Source of the DNA: Asticcacaulis sp. AC460
GTDB lineage: Bacteria > Pseudomonadota > Alphaproteobacteria > Caulobacterales > Caulobacteraceae
Assembly: GCF_000495795.1 (NCBI RefSeq)
Contig: NZ_AWGD01000016.1
Coordinates: 62,001-126,000 of the forward strand
DNA: 64,000 nucleotides
Direction of reading: 5' to 3'
The position numbers and the translations under genes were made by a program. Under the pieces are notes generated by a model. The model made no database searches. It saw only the letters and a list, made by a program, of their open reading frames with translations, and was not told the DNA's origin. Below, piece after piece: positions 54,430 to 62,381 of the stretch; position 1 is the stretch's first letter; each line of letters opens with the position of its first letter.

Positions 54430-57138
54430 ATGAACGCCCAGGTCCCGATCGATTCGCCCAACGACGCCATGGATTTCGCCGACGCCACGCCGGTGATGGC
54501 CCAGTATCTCAAGACCAAGCAGGACCATCCCGACGCCCTGTTGCTGTTTCGCATGGGCGACTTCTACGAAATCTTCTTCGATGACGCGGTCGTGGCGTCC
54601 CAGGCCCTATCCCTGGCCCTGACCAAGCGCGGCGTCTATCAGGGCAAGGACATCCCCCTCGCCGGCGTGCCCGCCCATGCCCTGGACGCCTATGTCTCCA
54701 AACTGATCCGGCTGGGCTTCCGCGTCGCCGTCTGCGACCAGCTCGAAGACCCGGCCGAAGCCAAGAAACGCGGCTCCAAGTCCGTCGTCAAACGCGGCGT
54801 TGTCCGCGTCGTCACCCCCGGAACCCTGACCGAAGACACCCTGCTCGAAGACCGTGGCGCCAACCGGCTGATCGCCCTGTCCTCGCGCGGCGGGGTGATG
54901 GCGATCGCCAGCGTCGAACTGTCGACCGGCGATGTCGAATGCCTGGAAATCGAGCCCGAGACCCTAAGCTCGCACCTTTCGGCCTTGCGGCCCTCCGAAA
55001 CCCTGGTCGCCGACCGCCTGCTGCAGGACGAAGACGTTTTCGGCCTGCTGAAACAGTATGGTGGCGTGCTGCAACCGCAACCGTCGTCGCTCAGCGACCC
55101 GTCCGCCGGTGAGCAGCGCCTTCTGAACCTCTACGGCGTCGCCACACTGGACGGTTTCGGCAGCTTCTCGGCGTCGGAAATGTCCGCCCTGGGCATGCTG
55201 GCCGCCTATATCGACGTTACCCAGGCCGGCAAGCGCCCGGTTCTGAAACCGCCTGCGAAGGTCATCTCGCACAACCACCTGGCCATCGACGCCGCCACGC
55301 GCAATTCGCTGGAAATCGACCGGACCCAACAGGGCAAGCGCGAAGGCTCGTTGATCGCTGCGCTCGACTTGACCGTGACCTCCGGCGGCGGCCGCTTGCT
55401 GGCGGCGCGCCTGGCCCGGCCGCTGTTCCAGCCCGACGCCATCAATGCCCGGCTGGACACCGTCGCCTGGCTGCTGCCGCGCCGTGATGCCCGCAACGAC
55501 CTGCGCCACCTGATGCGCAGTTTGAGCGACCAGGCCCGCGCCCTGTCACGCCTGTCGCTGAACCGTGGCGGCCCGCGCGACTTGACCGTCATCCAGAACG
55601 GCCTGACGGTCGGCGAAACCCTGGCCGCCGCCCTGAACGATGCCGCCCATGACGGTATCGATCCGGTCCTGCCGGCCGAAATCGACAGCGTCATCACCGC
55701 CCTGATCCCGTCCCCGCCGGTCGCCCATCTGCGCGCCCGGCTGGAACGCGCCCTGGTCGAAGAACCGCCCCTGTCGCTGAAGGATGGCGGCTTCATCCGC
55801 GCCGGCTACAGCCCCGAACTGGACGAGATGCGCGGCCTGCGCGACGACAGCCGCCAGATCGTGCTGAACCTGGAACAGCGCCTGGCCGCCGAAACCGGCA
55901 TCGCCATCCGCATCAAGTTCAACAATGTCCTGGGTTACTTCATTGAGCTGAGCCAGAAGCTGGCCGACCAACTGGTGGCCCAGGACACCGCGAAACAGTT
56001 CATCCATCGCCAGTCCCTGGCCAACCAGGTCCGTTTCGTCACCACCGAACTGGTCGATCTCGACTCGCGCATTCAACGCGCCGCCGCCAGTGCGCTCGGC
56101 CTTGAAATGGAGCTGTTCGAGACCCTGCGTGAAGAGGTTCGCACCGTCGCGCCGCAAATCCAGGCCGCCCATGACGCCATCTGCGCCCTGGACGTCGCCT
56201 GCGCCAATGCCGGCTGGGCCGAGGAGTTCGAAGCCACCCGCCCGGTCATCGACGACACCCAACGCCTCGAGATCAGCCGCGGCCGCCATCCGGTTGTCTG
56301 CGCCGTGCTCAAGTCCCAGGGCAAGCCGTTTACGCCCAACGATGTCGCGCTCGATGCCGAAGGCGCTATGTCGGCGCGCCTGTCCCTGGTCACCGGCCCG
56401 AACATGGCCGGTAAGTCGACCTTCCTGCGCCAGAACGCCCTGCTGATCGTCATGGCCCAGGCCGGTTTGTTCGTCCCCGCCAAGGCCATGCATCTGGGCG
56501 TCGTCGACCGCCTGTTCTCGCGCGTCGGCGCCGGTGACGACCTGGCCCAGGGCCGTTCGACCTTCATGATGGAGATGGTCGAGACCGCCGCCATCCTGCA
56601 GCAGGCGACCACGCGATCCTTTGTCATTCTCGATGAAATCGGCCGCGGCACCGCCACCTATGACGGCCTGGCCATCGCCTGGGCCTGCGCCGAGGATCTG
56701 CACGACCGCATACAGTGCCGCGCCCTGTTCGCCACCCACTATCACGAGATGGCCGTGCTGGATAAACGCCTGAAAGCTTTGAGCAATCTCAGCCTGCAGG
56801 CGCGTGAGCACAATGGCGAGCTGATCTTCCTGCATGAGGTCCGCGCCGGATCGGCCGATCGCTCCTACGGTGTCCAGGTGGCGCGTCTGGCCGGCATGCC
56901 GGGCGGGGTGGTCACCCGCGCCCGCGATATCCTGACCCGGCTGGAAGAAGACAACCAGACCAAGCTGCGCCTGGACGATCTGCCACTGTTCTCGCACACC
57001 AGAGCCCCGGCGCCGGTCTCGCGTGAGCCGTCCAAGGCGGAAACCCTTCTGAAATCGCTGAATCCTGACGATTTAAGCCCCAAAGAAGCCTTGGAAGTTA
57101 TCTATAATTTACACAAGTTGGTTAAAACCGACGGCTGA
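54430..57138 (+). CDS. mutS: DNA mismatch repair protein MutS
   Basis: A 902-residue mismatch-recognition ATPase. The mismatch-binding Phe-x-Glu motif is in LFRMGDFYEIFFDDA near residue 45. The connector, lever and clamp regions follow. The ABC-type ATPase core has TGPNMAGKSTFLRQ (Walker A, residue ~655), LAQGRSTFMMEM (signature) and FVILDEIGRGTATYDGLAI (Walker B), and ends with ATHYHEM and YGVQVARLAGMP. The C-terminal ~70 residues carry the tetramerisation segment. The 277 bp before it are AT-rich and divergent to maeB. Confidence 0.99.
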   Translation: MNAQVPIDSPNDAMDFADATPVMAQYLKTKQDHPDALLLFRMGDFYEIFFDDAVVASQALSLALTKRGVYQGKDIPLAGVPAHALDAYVSKLIRLGFRVAVCDQLEDPAEAKKRGSKSVVKRGVVRVVTPGTLTEDTLLEDRGANRLIALSSRGGVMAIASVELSTGDVECLEIEPETLSSHLSALRPSETLVADRLLQDEDVFGLLKQYGGVLQPQPSSLSDPSAGEQRLLNLYGVATLDGFGSFSASEMSALGMLAAYIDVTQAGKRPVLKPPAKVISHNHLAIDAATRNSLEIDRTQQGKREGSLIAALDLTVTSGGGRLLAARLARPLFQPDAINARLDTVAWLLPRRDARNDLRHLMRSLSDQARALSRLSLNRGGPRDLTVIQNGLTVGETLAAALNDAAHDGIDPVLPAEIDSVITALIPSPPVAHLRARLERALVEEPPLSLKDGGFIRAGYSPELDEMRGLRDDSRQIVLNLEQRLAAETGIAIRIKFNNVLGYFIELSQKLADQLVAQDTAKQFIHRQSLANQVRFVTTELVDLDSRIQRAAASALGLEMELFETLREEVRTVAPQIQAAHDAICALDVACANAGWAEEFEATRPVIDDTQRLEISRGRHPVVCAVLKSQGKPFTPNDVALDAEGAMSARLSLVTGPNMAGKSTFLRQNALLIVMAQAGLFVPAKAMHLGVVDRLFSRVGAGDDLAQGRSTFMMEMVETAAILQQATTRSFVILDEIGRGTATYDGLAIAWACAEDLHDRIQCRALFATHYHEMAVLDKRLKALSNLSLQAREHNGELIFLHEVRAGSADRSYGVQVARLAGMPGGVVTRARDILTRLEEDNQTKLRLDDLPLFSHTRAPAPVSREPSKAETLLKSLNPDDLSPKEALEVIYNLHKLVKTDG

Positions 57139-57146
57139 AAAATATT

Positions 57147-60008
57147 GTGGTAACTCCGTTCATGCTCACCCTGACCCATCCGGCGGCGCCGGCCTATCGT
57201 ATCGACGGCCGCGCCCTGCGTCAGGCGCTCACCCAGGCATTCGAAGACTCCAGCGGCGACACCTCCGACCTGCGCCGTCGCGCTGTCAGCATCCTGAAAG
57301 AAGCCTGGGACCTGAGCCGCGCCAGCATTCTGAGCCATGTCGATGAAGGCAAGGGCGGACTGGCCACAGCGCGCAGCCTCGCCAAGGTCGCCGATGAAGT
57401 CGTGTCAGCCCTGTGGGACTTTACCCTGACCCACGTCTACCGCGCCCGCAACCCGACCGAAGGCGAGCGCCTCAGCCTGGTCGCCGTCGGTGGTTACGGC
57501 CGTGGCGAACTGGCGCCCCATTCCGACCTCGACCTGCTGTTCCTGCGTGCCTGGAAGGAAACCTCGCACTCGGAATCGGTCATCGAGTTTATCCTCTACA
57601 CCCTGTGGGACCTCGGCATAAAGGTCGGCCATTCGTCGCGCACGGTCGATGAGACGCTGAAATTCGCCCGCGGCGATCACACCATCATGACCGCCCTGCT
57701 GGAGCGCCGCCACATCGCCGGCGACACCGAACTGGTCCAGCAACTGGAAGACCGCATGGCGTCGGAAGGCCTGAAGTCGAACATGTTCGACTTCGTCTCC
57801 GCCAAGCTGGAAGAGCGCGACAGCCGCCATTTCAAGGCCGGCGCCACCCGCTATGTCGTCGAGCCCAATATCAAGGAAGGCAAGGGCGGCCTGCGCGACC
57901 TGCACACCCTGTTCTGGATCGCCCAGTTCATGGCGGCCGCCGATGCCGGCCAGACCAAGCCGCGCATCGTCGGCGAAAAGCGCAAGGCCGACTGGGGCGT
58001 TCTGGACCGGCTGCTGACCGACAAGGAACGCGACATCTTCCTGCGCGCCTTCGACTTCCTGTGGAAGGTCCGCATCCTGATGCACCAGGCCGCCGGCCGG
58101 GCCGAGGAACGCCTGAGCTTCGACCTGCAACCTGAAATCGCCCGCCGCATGGGCTTTGTCGACCGCCAGGGCGAACCGAATGTCGAGCGCTTCATGCGCC
58201 GTTATTTCGTGACTTCCAAGGAAGTGGGGGCCCTTACGCGCATCTTCTGCACCAAGCTGGAAGCCCAGCAGGCCAAGCCCCTGGCCCGGCTGTCCAACAT
58301 GCTGCAATCGGGCCTGATGAACCTCAACAAGGCCGACCACCCAGGCTTCGTGGTCACCCAGGGCCGCCTCAGTGTCAACAGCCCGGACATCTTCCAGAAG
58401 TCGCCCGTGGCCATGTTCCTGCTGTTCAAGATGGCCGACCGGCTGATGCTGGACCTGCACCCGGACGCCTTCACGGCGATCGCGCGCAACCTGAAACTGG
58501 TGACGCCGTCGCTGCGGCGTAACCCCGAGGCGGCGCGGTTGTTCCTCGATCTGCTGGTGCGCGGGCGCAACCCGTACAAGACGCTGAGCATGATGTCGGA
58601 GACCGGCCTGCTGGGGCGCTATATCCCGGAATTCGGTCGCATCGTCGCCCAGACCCAGTTCAACATGTACCATGCCTTTACCGTCGATGAGCACACCTTG
58701 CGCGCCATCGACATCATCCATGGCATCGATACCGGCCGTTACAAGGGCGAACACCCCCTGGCCAGCTCGATCATGCCGCAGCTGGTCGACAAGGAGAGCC
58801 TGTACCTGGCCATGCTGCTGCACGACACCGGCAAGGGCGGCGAACACGGCCAGGAGATCGGCGGCGAAATCGCGGCCAAGAAGGCCTGCGAGCGCCTGGG
58901 GCTGCCCGAATGGAAGATCGAACAGGTCGCCTGGCTGGTCCGCCACCACCTGGTGCTCAGCGACTACGCGCAAAAGCGCGACGTCTCCGACCCGGAAACC
59001 GTGGCGGCGTTTGCCCAGATCGTCGAGACGCCGGAACGCCTGCGCCTGCTGCTGATCCTGACCGTGGCCGATATCCGCGCCGTCGGTCCCGGCGTATGGA
59101 ACGCCTGGAAGGGTCAGCTGATGCGCGACCTGGTCGCCGCCACCGAAAGCGCCTTCCGCGGCGGCCGTGGCAATGACGCCGTCGCGCAGGTGCGCCAGGA
59201 ACTGAGCCAGCGCGCCCAGGAGCGGCGCACCGAACTCAGCGACAAGAACGATGACATGGCCGCCTGGCTGGAAACCATGGACGAGTCTTACCTGTTTTCC
59301 TTCTCGGCCGACGACATCAAGAGCCACGCCGCCCTGGTGTGGTCGACCTTCGATTCCGAACCGGCCGCCAAGGCGCGCATCGACATCGGCCGCAATGCCA
59401 CCGCTTTTTCGATCTCGGCCGACGACCGGCCGGGCCTGTTTGCCGACCTGTCGCGGGCCTTCGCCAATATGGGCGGCAACGTCGTCGGCGCCCAGGTCTT
59501 TACCTCTTCCAGCGGCCATGCGCTCGACGTCTTCTACGTCCAGGACAGCCAGGGCCTGCCTTTCGGTCATGACGACGCCCAGCGCATGAAACAGGCGGAG
59601 CAACAGCTGGAACAGGCCGCCCTGGGCCACCTGCCGCCGCCCGTGGCCTATCGCTCGGCCATGGCGGGCCGGACGGCGGCCTTCGCGATTGCGCCGACCG
59701 TGGCCTTCGACGACGCCAGCAAGGCCAATGCGACCATTATCGAGGTGTCGGGCCGCGACCGGCCGGGTCTTCTGGCCGATCTGGTCGATGTCATGGCGCG
59801 GTTACGTATGGACATCGCCTCGGCGCACATCGACTGCTACGGCGAACGCGCCGTCGACGCCTTTTACGTGACCGATCACTTCAAGAAGTCGCAACTGACC
59901 GCCGGCCAGAAGCAGGTGTTGAAAAAGCAGTTGCTGCAGGTTCTGGAGCAGGCGGAACAGCCGCCCAAAAAGCCCCTGACCCAGGCGCGTGCGTCGCTGG
60001 CCCGGTAA
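57147..60008 (+). CDS. glnD: Bifunctional PII uridylyltransferase/uridylyl-removing enzyme
   Basis: A 953-residue nitrogen sensor that modifies PII proteins according to glutamine level. The nucleotidyltransferase motif GGYGRGELAPHSDLDLLFL (residue ~112) has the G-G and D-x-D pattern. The HD hydrolase domain has LLHDTGKGGEHGQEIG (residue ~555) and VRHHLVLSDYAQKRD. Two C-terminal ACT domains (~750-830, ~860-940) sense glutamine (DDRPGLFADLSRAF and GRDRPGLLADLVDVM). GTG 57147 is taken as start; ATG 57162 is equally possible. It begins 8 bp after mutS and is probably cotranscribed. Confidence 0.97.
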   Translation: MVTPFMLTLTHPAAPAYRIDGRALRQALTQAFEDSSGDTSDLRRRAVSILKEAWDLSRASILSHVDEGKGGLATARSLAKVADEVVSALWDFTLTHVYRARNPTEGERLSLVAVGGYGRGELAPHSDLDLLFLRAWKETSHSESVIEFILYTLWDLGIKVGHSSRTVDETLKFARGDHTIMTALLERRHIAGDTELVQQLEDRMASEGLKSNMFDFVSAKLEERDSRHFKAGATRYVVEPNIKEGKGGLRDLHTLFWIAQFMAAADAGQTKPRIVGEKRKADWGVLDRLLTDKERDIFLRAFDFLWKVRILMHQAAGRAEERLSFDLQPEIARRMGFVDRQGEPNVERFMRRYFVTSKEVGALTRIFCTKLEAQQAKPLARLSNMLQSGLMNLNKADHPGFVVTQGRLSVNSPDIFQKSPVAMFLLFKMADRLMLDLHPDAFTAIARNLKLVTPSLRRNPEAARLFLDLLVRGRNPYKTLSMMSETGLLGRYIPEFGRIVAQTQFNMYHAFTVDEHTLRAIDIIHGIDTGRYKGEHPLASSIMPQLVDKESLYLAMLLHDTGKGGEHGQEIGGEIAAKKACERLGLPEWKIEQVAWLVRHHLVLSDYAQKRDVSDPETVAAFAQIVETPERLRLLLILTVADIRAVGPGVWNAWKGQLMRDLVAATESAFRGGRGNDAVAQVRQELSQRAQERRTELSDKNDDMAAWLETMDESYLFSFSADDIKSHAALVWSTFDSEPAAKARIDIGRNATAFSISADDRPGLFADLSRAFANMGGNVVGAQVFTSSSGHALDVFYVQDSQGLPFGHDDAQRMKQAEQQLEQAALGHLPPPVAYRSAMAGRTAAFAIAPTVAFDDASKANATIIEVSGRDRPGLLADLVDVMARLRMDIASAHIDCYGERAVDAFYVTDHFKKSQLTAGQKQVLKKQLLQVLEQAEQPPKKPLTQARASLAR

Positions 60009-60012
60009 ACGT

Positions 60013-60606
60013 TCAGGGGTATAATCGCCTGATCAATTGCCGCAAACCCGTCCGCAACCGGTTCCAATCGGTATCGTCGCGTAAGGGCAGGCCCGAGAAA
60101 TTTCCCGAGACCGCTGCCGACAGCACGAATTGTTGGATCGCCGCTATCAGGACCGCATTGATCAGTCCTGCATCCGGCGGCATGACCAGCTCGCCCCGCG
60201 CCGCCATCACCCACTGCATCATGGCCCGGCTACGCGCCTGGGTCAGCGGGGCAAGCGTCCCCGGCGCTGCCGACAGTTCCCACAGGATGAGTTTTTGCAG
60301 AAGCGGGTTGGCGCGCAGCGCCGTCAGGTAAGCATCCGCCAGGTTGGCCGCCCATTCGCCATAGGTCGCGCCCGGAACGGCTACCGGCGGCGCGCCCAGC
60401 CAGGTCGCGACATCGCCGCCCATCGCTTCCAGCAAACCGTCCAGCCCACCGAAATAGCGATAGATCAGCTGCTTGTCGCAGCCCGCCTGGCGCGCCACGG
60501 CATTGACACCGAAATTCTGGAAACCCTGCTCGGCCAGTGTGACCTTCGCCGCCTCAAGCAGGGCGGCGTGGGTGGCTTCGCGGTTGCGGGTACGGGGTTC
60601 GGCCAT
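60013..60606 (-). CDS. TetR-family transcriptional repressor
   Basis: A 197-residue regulator from ATG 60606. The helix-turn-helix is at residues ~27-47 (FGVNAVARQAGCDKQLIYRYF), with the usual LLEAAKVTLAEQGF helix before it. The C-terminal ligand domain is variable and resembles TetR proteins with a conserved C-terminal family domain. Two TCACC/GGTGA palindromes in the divergent intergenic region are likely its operators, controlling itself and the DUF4386 gene. It converges on glnD by 4 bp. Confidence 0.9.
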   Translation of the reverse strand: MAEPRTRNREATHAALLEAAKVTLAEQGFQNFGVNAVARQAGCDKQLIYRYFGGLDGLLEAMGGDVATWLGAPPVAVPGATYGEWAANLADAYLTALRANPLLQKLILWELSAAPGTLAPLTQARSRAMMQWVMAARGELVMPPDAGLINAVLIAAIQQFVLSAAVSGNFSGLPLRDDTDWNRLRTGLRQLIRRLYP

Positions 60607-60667
60607 TCTTGAAATCCTTATTGTGCAAGGCCATAGGCCGGTTTCGGGCAGGCGGCAATGAAAATAT

Positions 60668-60740
60668 GTCACCGATCGGTGATTTGTCTGTTGACATCGT
60701 GTGGCCGTGGGCCTAAACGACATGTCACCACCGGGTGACA
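60668..60740. promoter_or_regulatory. Divergent promoter with two TetR-type operators
   Basis: TCACCGATCGGTGA (60669-60682) and TGTCACC-ACCG-GGTGACA (60723-60740) are palindromes sharing the same half-site and an ~54-bp centre spacing. Between them lies TTGACA (60691-60696) with a weak -10 (TAAACG, 60714) for the plus-strand gene. Two matching operators on either side of a promoter fit repression by the adjacent TetR protein. Confidence 0.7.
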
Positions 60741-60754
60741 TAAAGGACGTGACG

Positions 60755-61465
60755 ATGACGATTTCCAGCAAACTGACCGGCGCCGGCGCAATCGCCCTGG
60801 CCGTGGTGTTCAACCTTCCCTACGGCTATCTGGCGCAGAATTTCGACTATCCCGATATCCTGCGCCGTCCGTCGGCCGAGGTGCTGGCGGCGTTTGCGGC
60901 CGGCGGTGAGGGTCTGGTTTGGGCGTGGTATGTCTTCGGATTGTCGGCGTTGGCTTTTGTGCCGCTGGCGATGGCCTTGTCTTTGACGCCGGAACGGGTT
61001 CGCCGATCACCGGGTGTGGCGATCGGGGCGGCCTTGGCCGGGGTGTTGGCCGGGCTGGTTCAGGCGATCGGGCTGTTCCGTTGGGTGTTCGTGGTGCCGG
61101 GATTGGCGCGGCAGGACGACCTGGTCGCGGCCGGCGCTCAGTTCGACCTGATGAACGCCTTTGCCGGTGTGGCGATCGGCGAGCATATGGGCCAGATTTT
61201 TACGGCCTTGTTCGTCGGGTTGGTGGCCGCGCTGCAATGGGGTGAGCGGGCGCGTTTGAGTTCGGTGATCGGTGGGGTGACCACGGGGTTGATGGTCGTC
61301 GGCGCCGGCGGTGGTTTGGCCCTGGCCATGGGTCAATCGGATGAACTGTTCGCCATGCTGTCGATCGGCGCCTATCTGGGCCTGACCGTTTGGCTGATCA
61401 CGACGGGGATTGGCATGCTGGGCTTTGGCAAGGCGCGGGCGACGAAGGATGTTGTGTACGTTTAA
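60755..61465 (+). CDS. DUF4386-family membrane protein
   Basis: A 236-residue membrane protein with six hydrophobic segments. It opens with a helix followed by NLPYGYLAQNFDYPDILRR, and has WAWYVFGLSALAFVPLAMAL and GEHMGQIFTALFVGLVAALQ, matching the DUF4386 pattern as I recall it. AAGGA precedes ATG 60755. It diverges from the TetR gene across a region with two shared operators, so it is probably derepressed by a ligand of that regulator. Function unknown; a role in stress or efflux is speculative. Confidence 0.78.
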   Translation: MTISSKLTGAGAIALAVVFNLPYGYLAQNFDYPDILRRPSAEVLAAFAAGGEGLVWAWYVFGLSALAFVPLAMALSLTPERVRRSPGVAIGAALAGVLAGLVQAIGLFRWVFVVPGLARQDDLVAAGAQFDLMNAFAGVAIGEHMGQIFTALFVGLVAALQWGERARLSSVIGGVTTGLMVVGAGGGLALAMGQSDELFAMLSIGAYLGLTVWLITTGIGMLGFGKARATKDVVYV

Positions 61466-61599
61466 GAAAGAGCCCCGCCCGGCGCTTCGCGCCACCCTCC
61501 CCATAAATGGGGTGGGCAAAGACAAGGTGAGGCAAGCTTTATATGGGAAGCCGCCCGATGTGAGTTCCGCACCGATTGGCGCTGTCAGGTTTTCGGGTC

Positions 61600-61619
61600 C
61601 TAGGGTGCTTGCACCCTAG
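61600..61619 (-). terminator. Hairpin at the end of the response-regulator gene
   Basis: A perfect 9-bp stem (CTAGGGTGC / GCACCCTAG) with a 2-nt spacer. The stop codon of the response regulator lies in one arm. There is no U-tract. Upstream on the plus strand (61466-61560) is a GC-rich repeat-like remnant (CCCCATAAATGGGGTGGG). Confidence 0.5.
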
Positions 61620-62119
61620 ATCTTGCCTTCGGCCTTGTCGGCGACGCGGCGGAAGGGACCCTTGTAATCGGCTATCGTCCGGCGGCGGCGGTCCGGGCCC
61701 ATATAGTTGGCCGACTTGACCCAGCCGCGTTCGTTGTCGATCACGCTGCGCATCCGGTCGATCAGGGCCCGCGCCGTCAAAGGCTTGGCGACGAACTCAT
61801 TCACCCCGGCGTCGCGCGCTTCCAGAACCCGGCGGCGGTCGGTGTGGCCGGTCATCATGATGATCGGCACATAGGGGTGGGGGCTGTCGGAACCACGGCG
61901 GATCAGCTTGGTGAATTCGATGCCGTCGAGCTGTTCCATCATCAGGTCGAGCACGATGACATCGGGGCGCCAGTCGCGCACGATTTCCAGCGCTTCGATG
62001 CCGTCGGAGGCTTCACGGATCAGGTTGATGCCCATGGAACGCAGCATGGTGCAGACAATCACCCGCATGTAGTGGTTGTCGTCGACCACAAGCACCATGA
62101 CGCGCGAAAACTTACTCAA
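61616..62119 (-). CDS. Single-domain response regulator with basic C-terminal tail
   Basis: A 167-residue protein. The receiver domain occupies residues ~5-125: acidic pair Asp13-Asp14 (VVDDNH), phospho-acceptor Asp58 (VLDLMM), Thr90 (MMTGHT) and Lys112 (VAKPLT). It is followed by a ~40-residue Arg-rich tail (GPDRRRR, GPFRRVADKA) with two GP-RR repeats. Similar tails occur on CheY-like proteins of Caulobacterales and Rhodospirillales; in the Cle group Arg-rich segments bind c-di-GMP, but whether that holds here is unknown. No kinase is adjacent. Confidence 0.9.
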   Translation of the reverse strand: MSKFSRVMVLVVDDNHYMRVIVCTMLRSMGINLIREASDGIEALEIVRDWRPDVIVLDLMMEQLDGIEFTKLIRRGSDSPHPYVPIIMMTGHTDRRRVLEARDAGVNEFVAKPLTARALIDRMRSVIDNERGWVKSANYMGPDRRRRTIADYKGPFRRVADKAEGKI

Positions 62120-62146
62120 GGCTATCCCGCTCGAAGTTTCTGTTAC

Positions 62147-62204
62147 GCCTCATGTTTTTCCAAAAAGTACCAGAGACGTTTCTGGCCACTTTTTGGCATG
62201 AGGC
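62147..62204. repeat. 58-bp near-perfect palindrome upstream of the response regulator
   Basis: Arms read GCCTCATG, CCAAAAAGT and CCAGA on the left, and TCTGG, ACTTTTTGG and CATGAGGC on the right, with a small TTTTT bulge and a 6-nt loop. It lies 28 bp before the response-regulator start in the divergent gap to the macroglobulin gene. It could be a cruciform, an RNA structure in a leader, or a dispersed repeat. No second copy is seen in this window. Confidence 0.75.
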
Positions 62205-62381
62205 TTGGGGCAAAAAAGACCCGTCTTACGGGACTTCTTATGGCGTTGAACCGACTCATTAGACCTATTTACGCATTTAACAAAACAAAGATTGATCTTT
62301 CACAAATTCCGCGCTTTCGTCTGCGATTAACGATCTATCAAGGGCTGTGGACAGGCCTGCGGGTCGTGCGGGGATGACATC

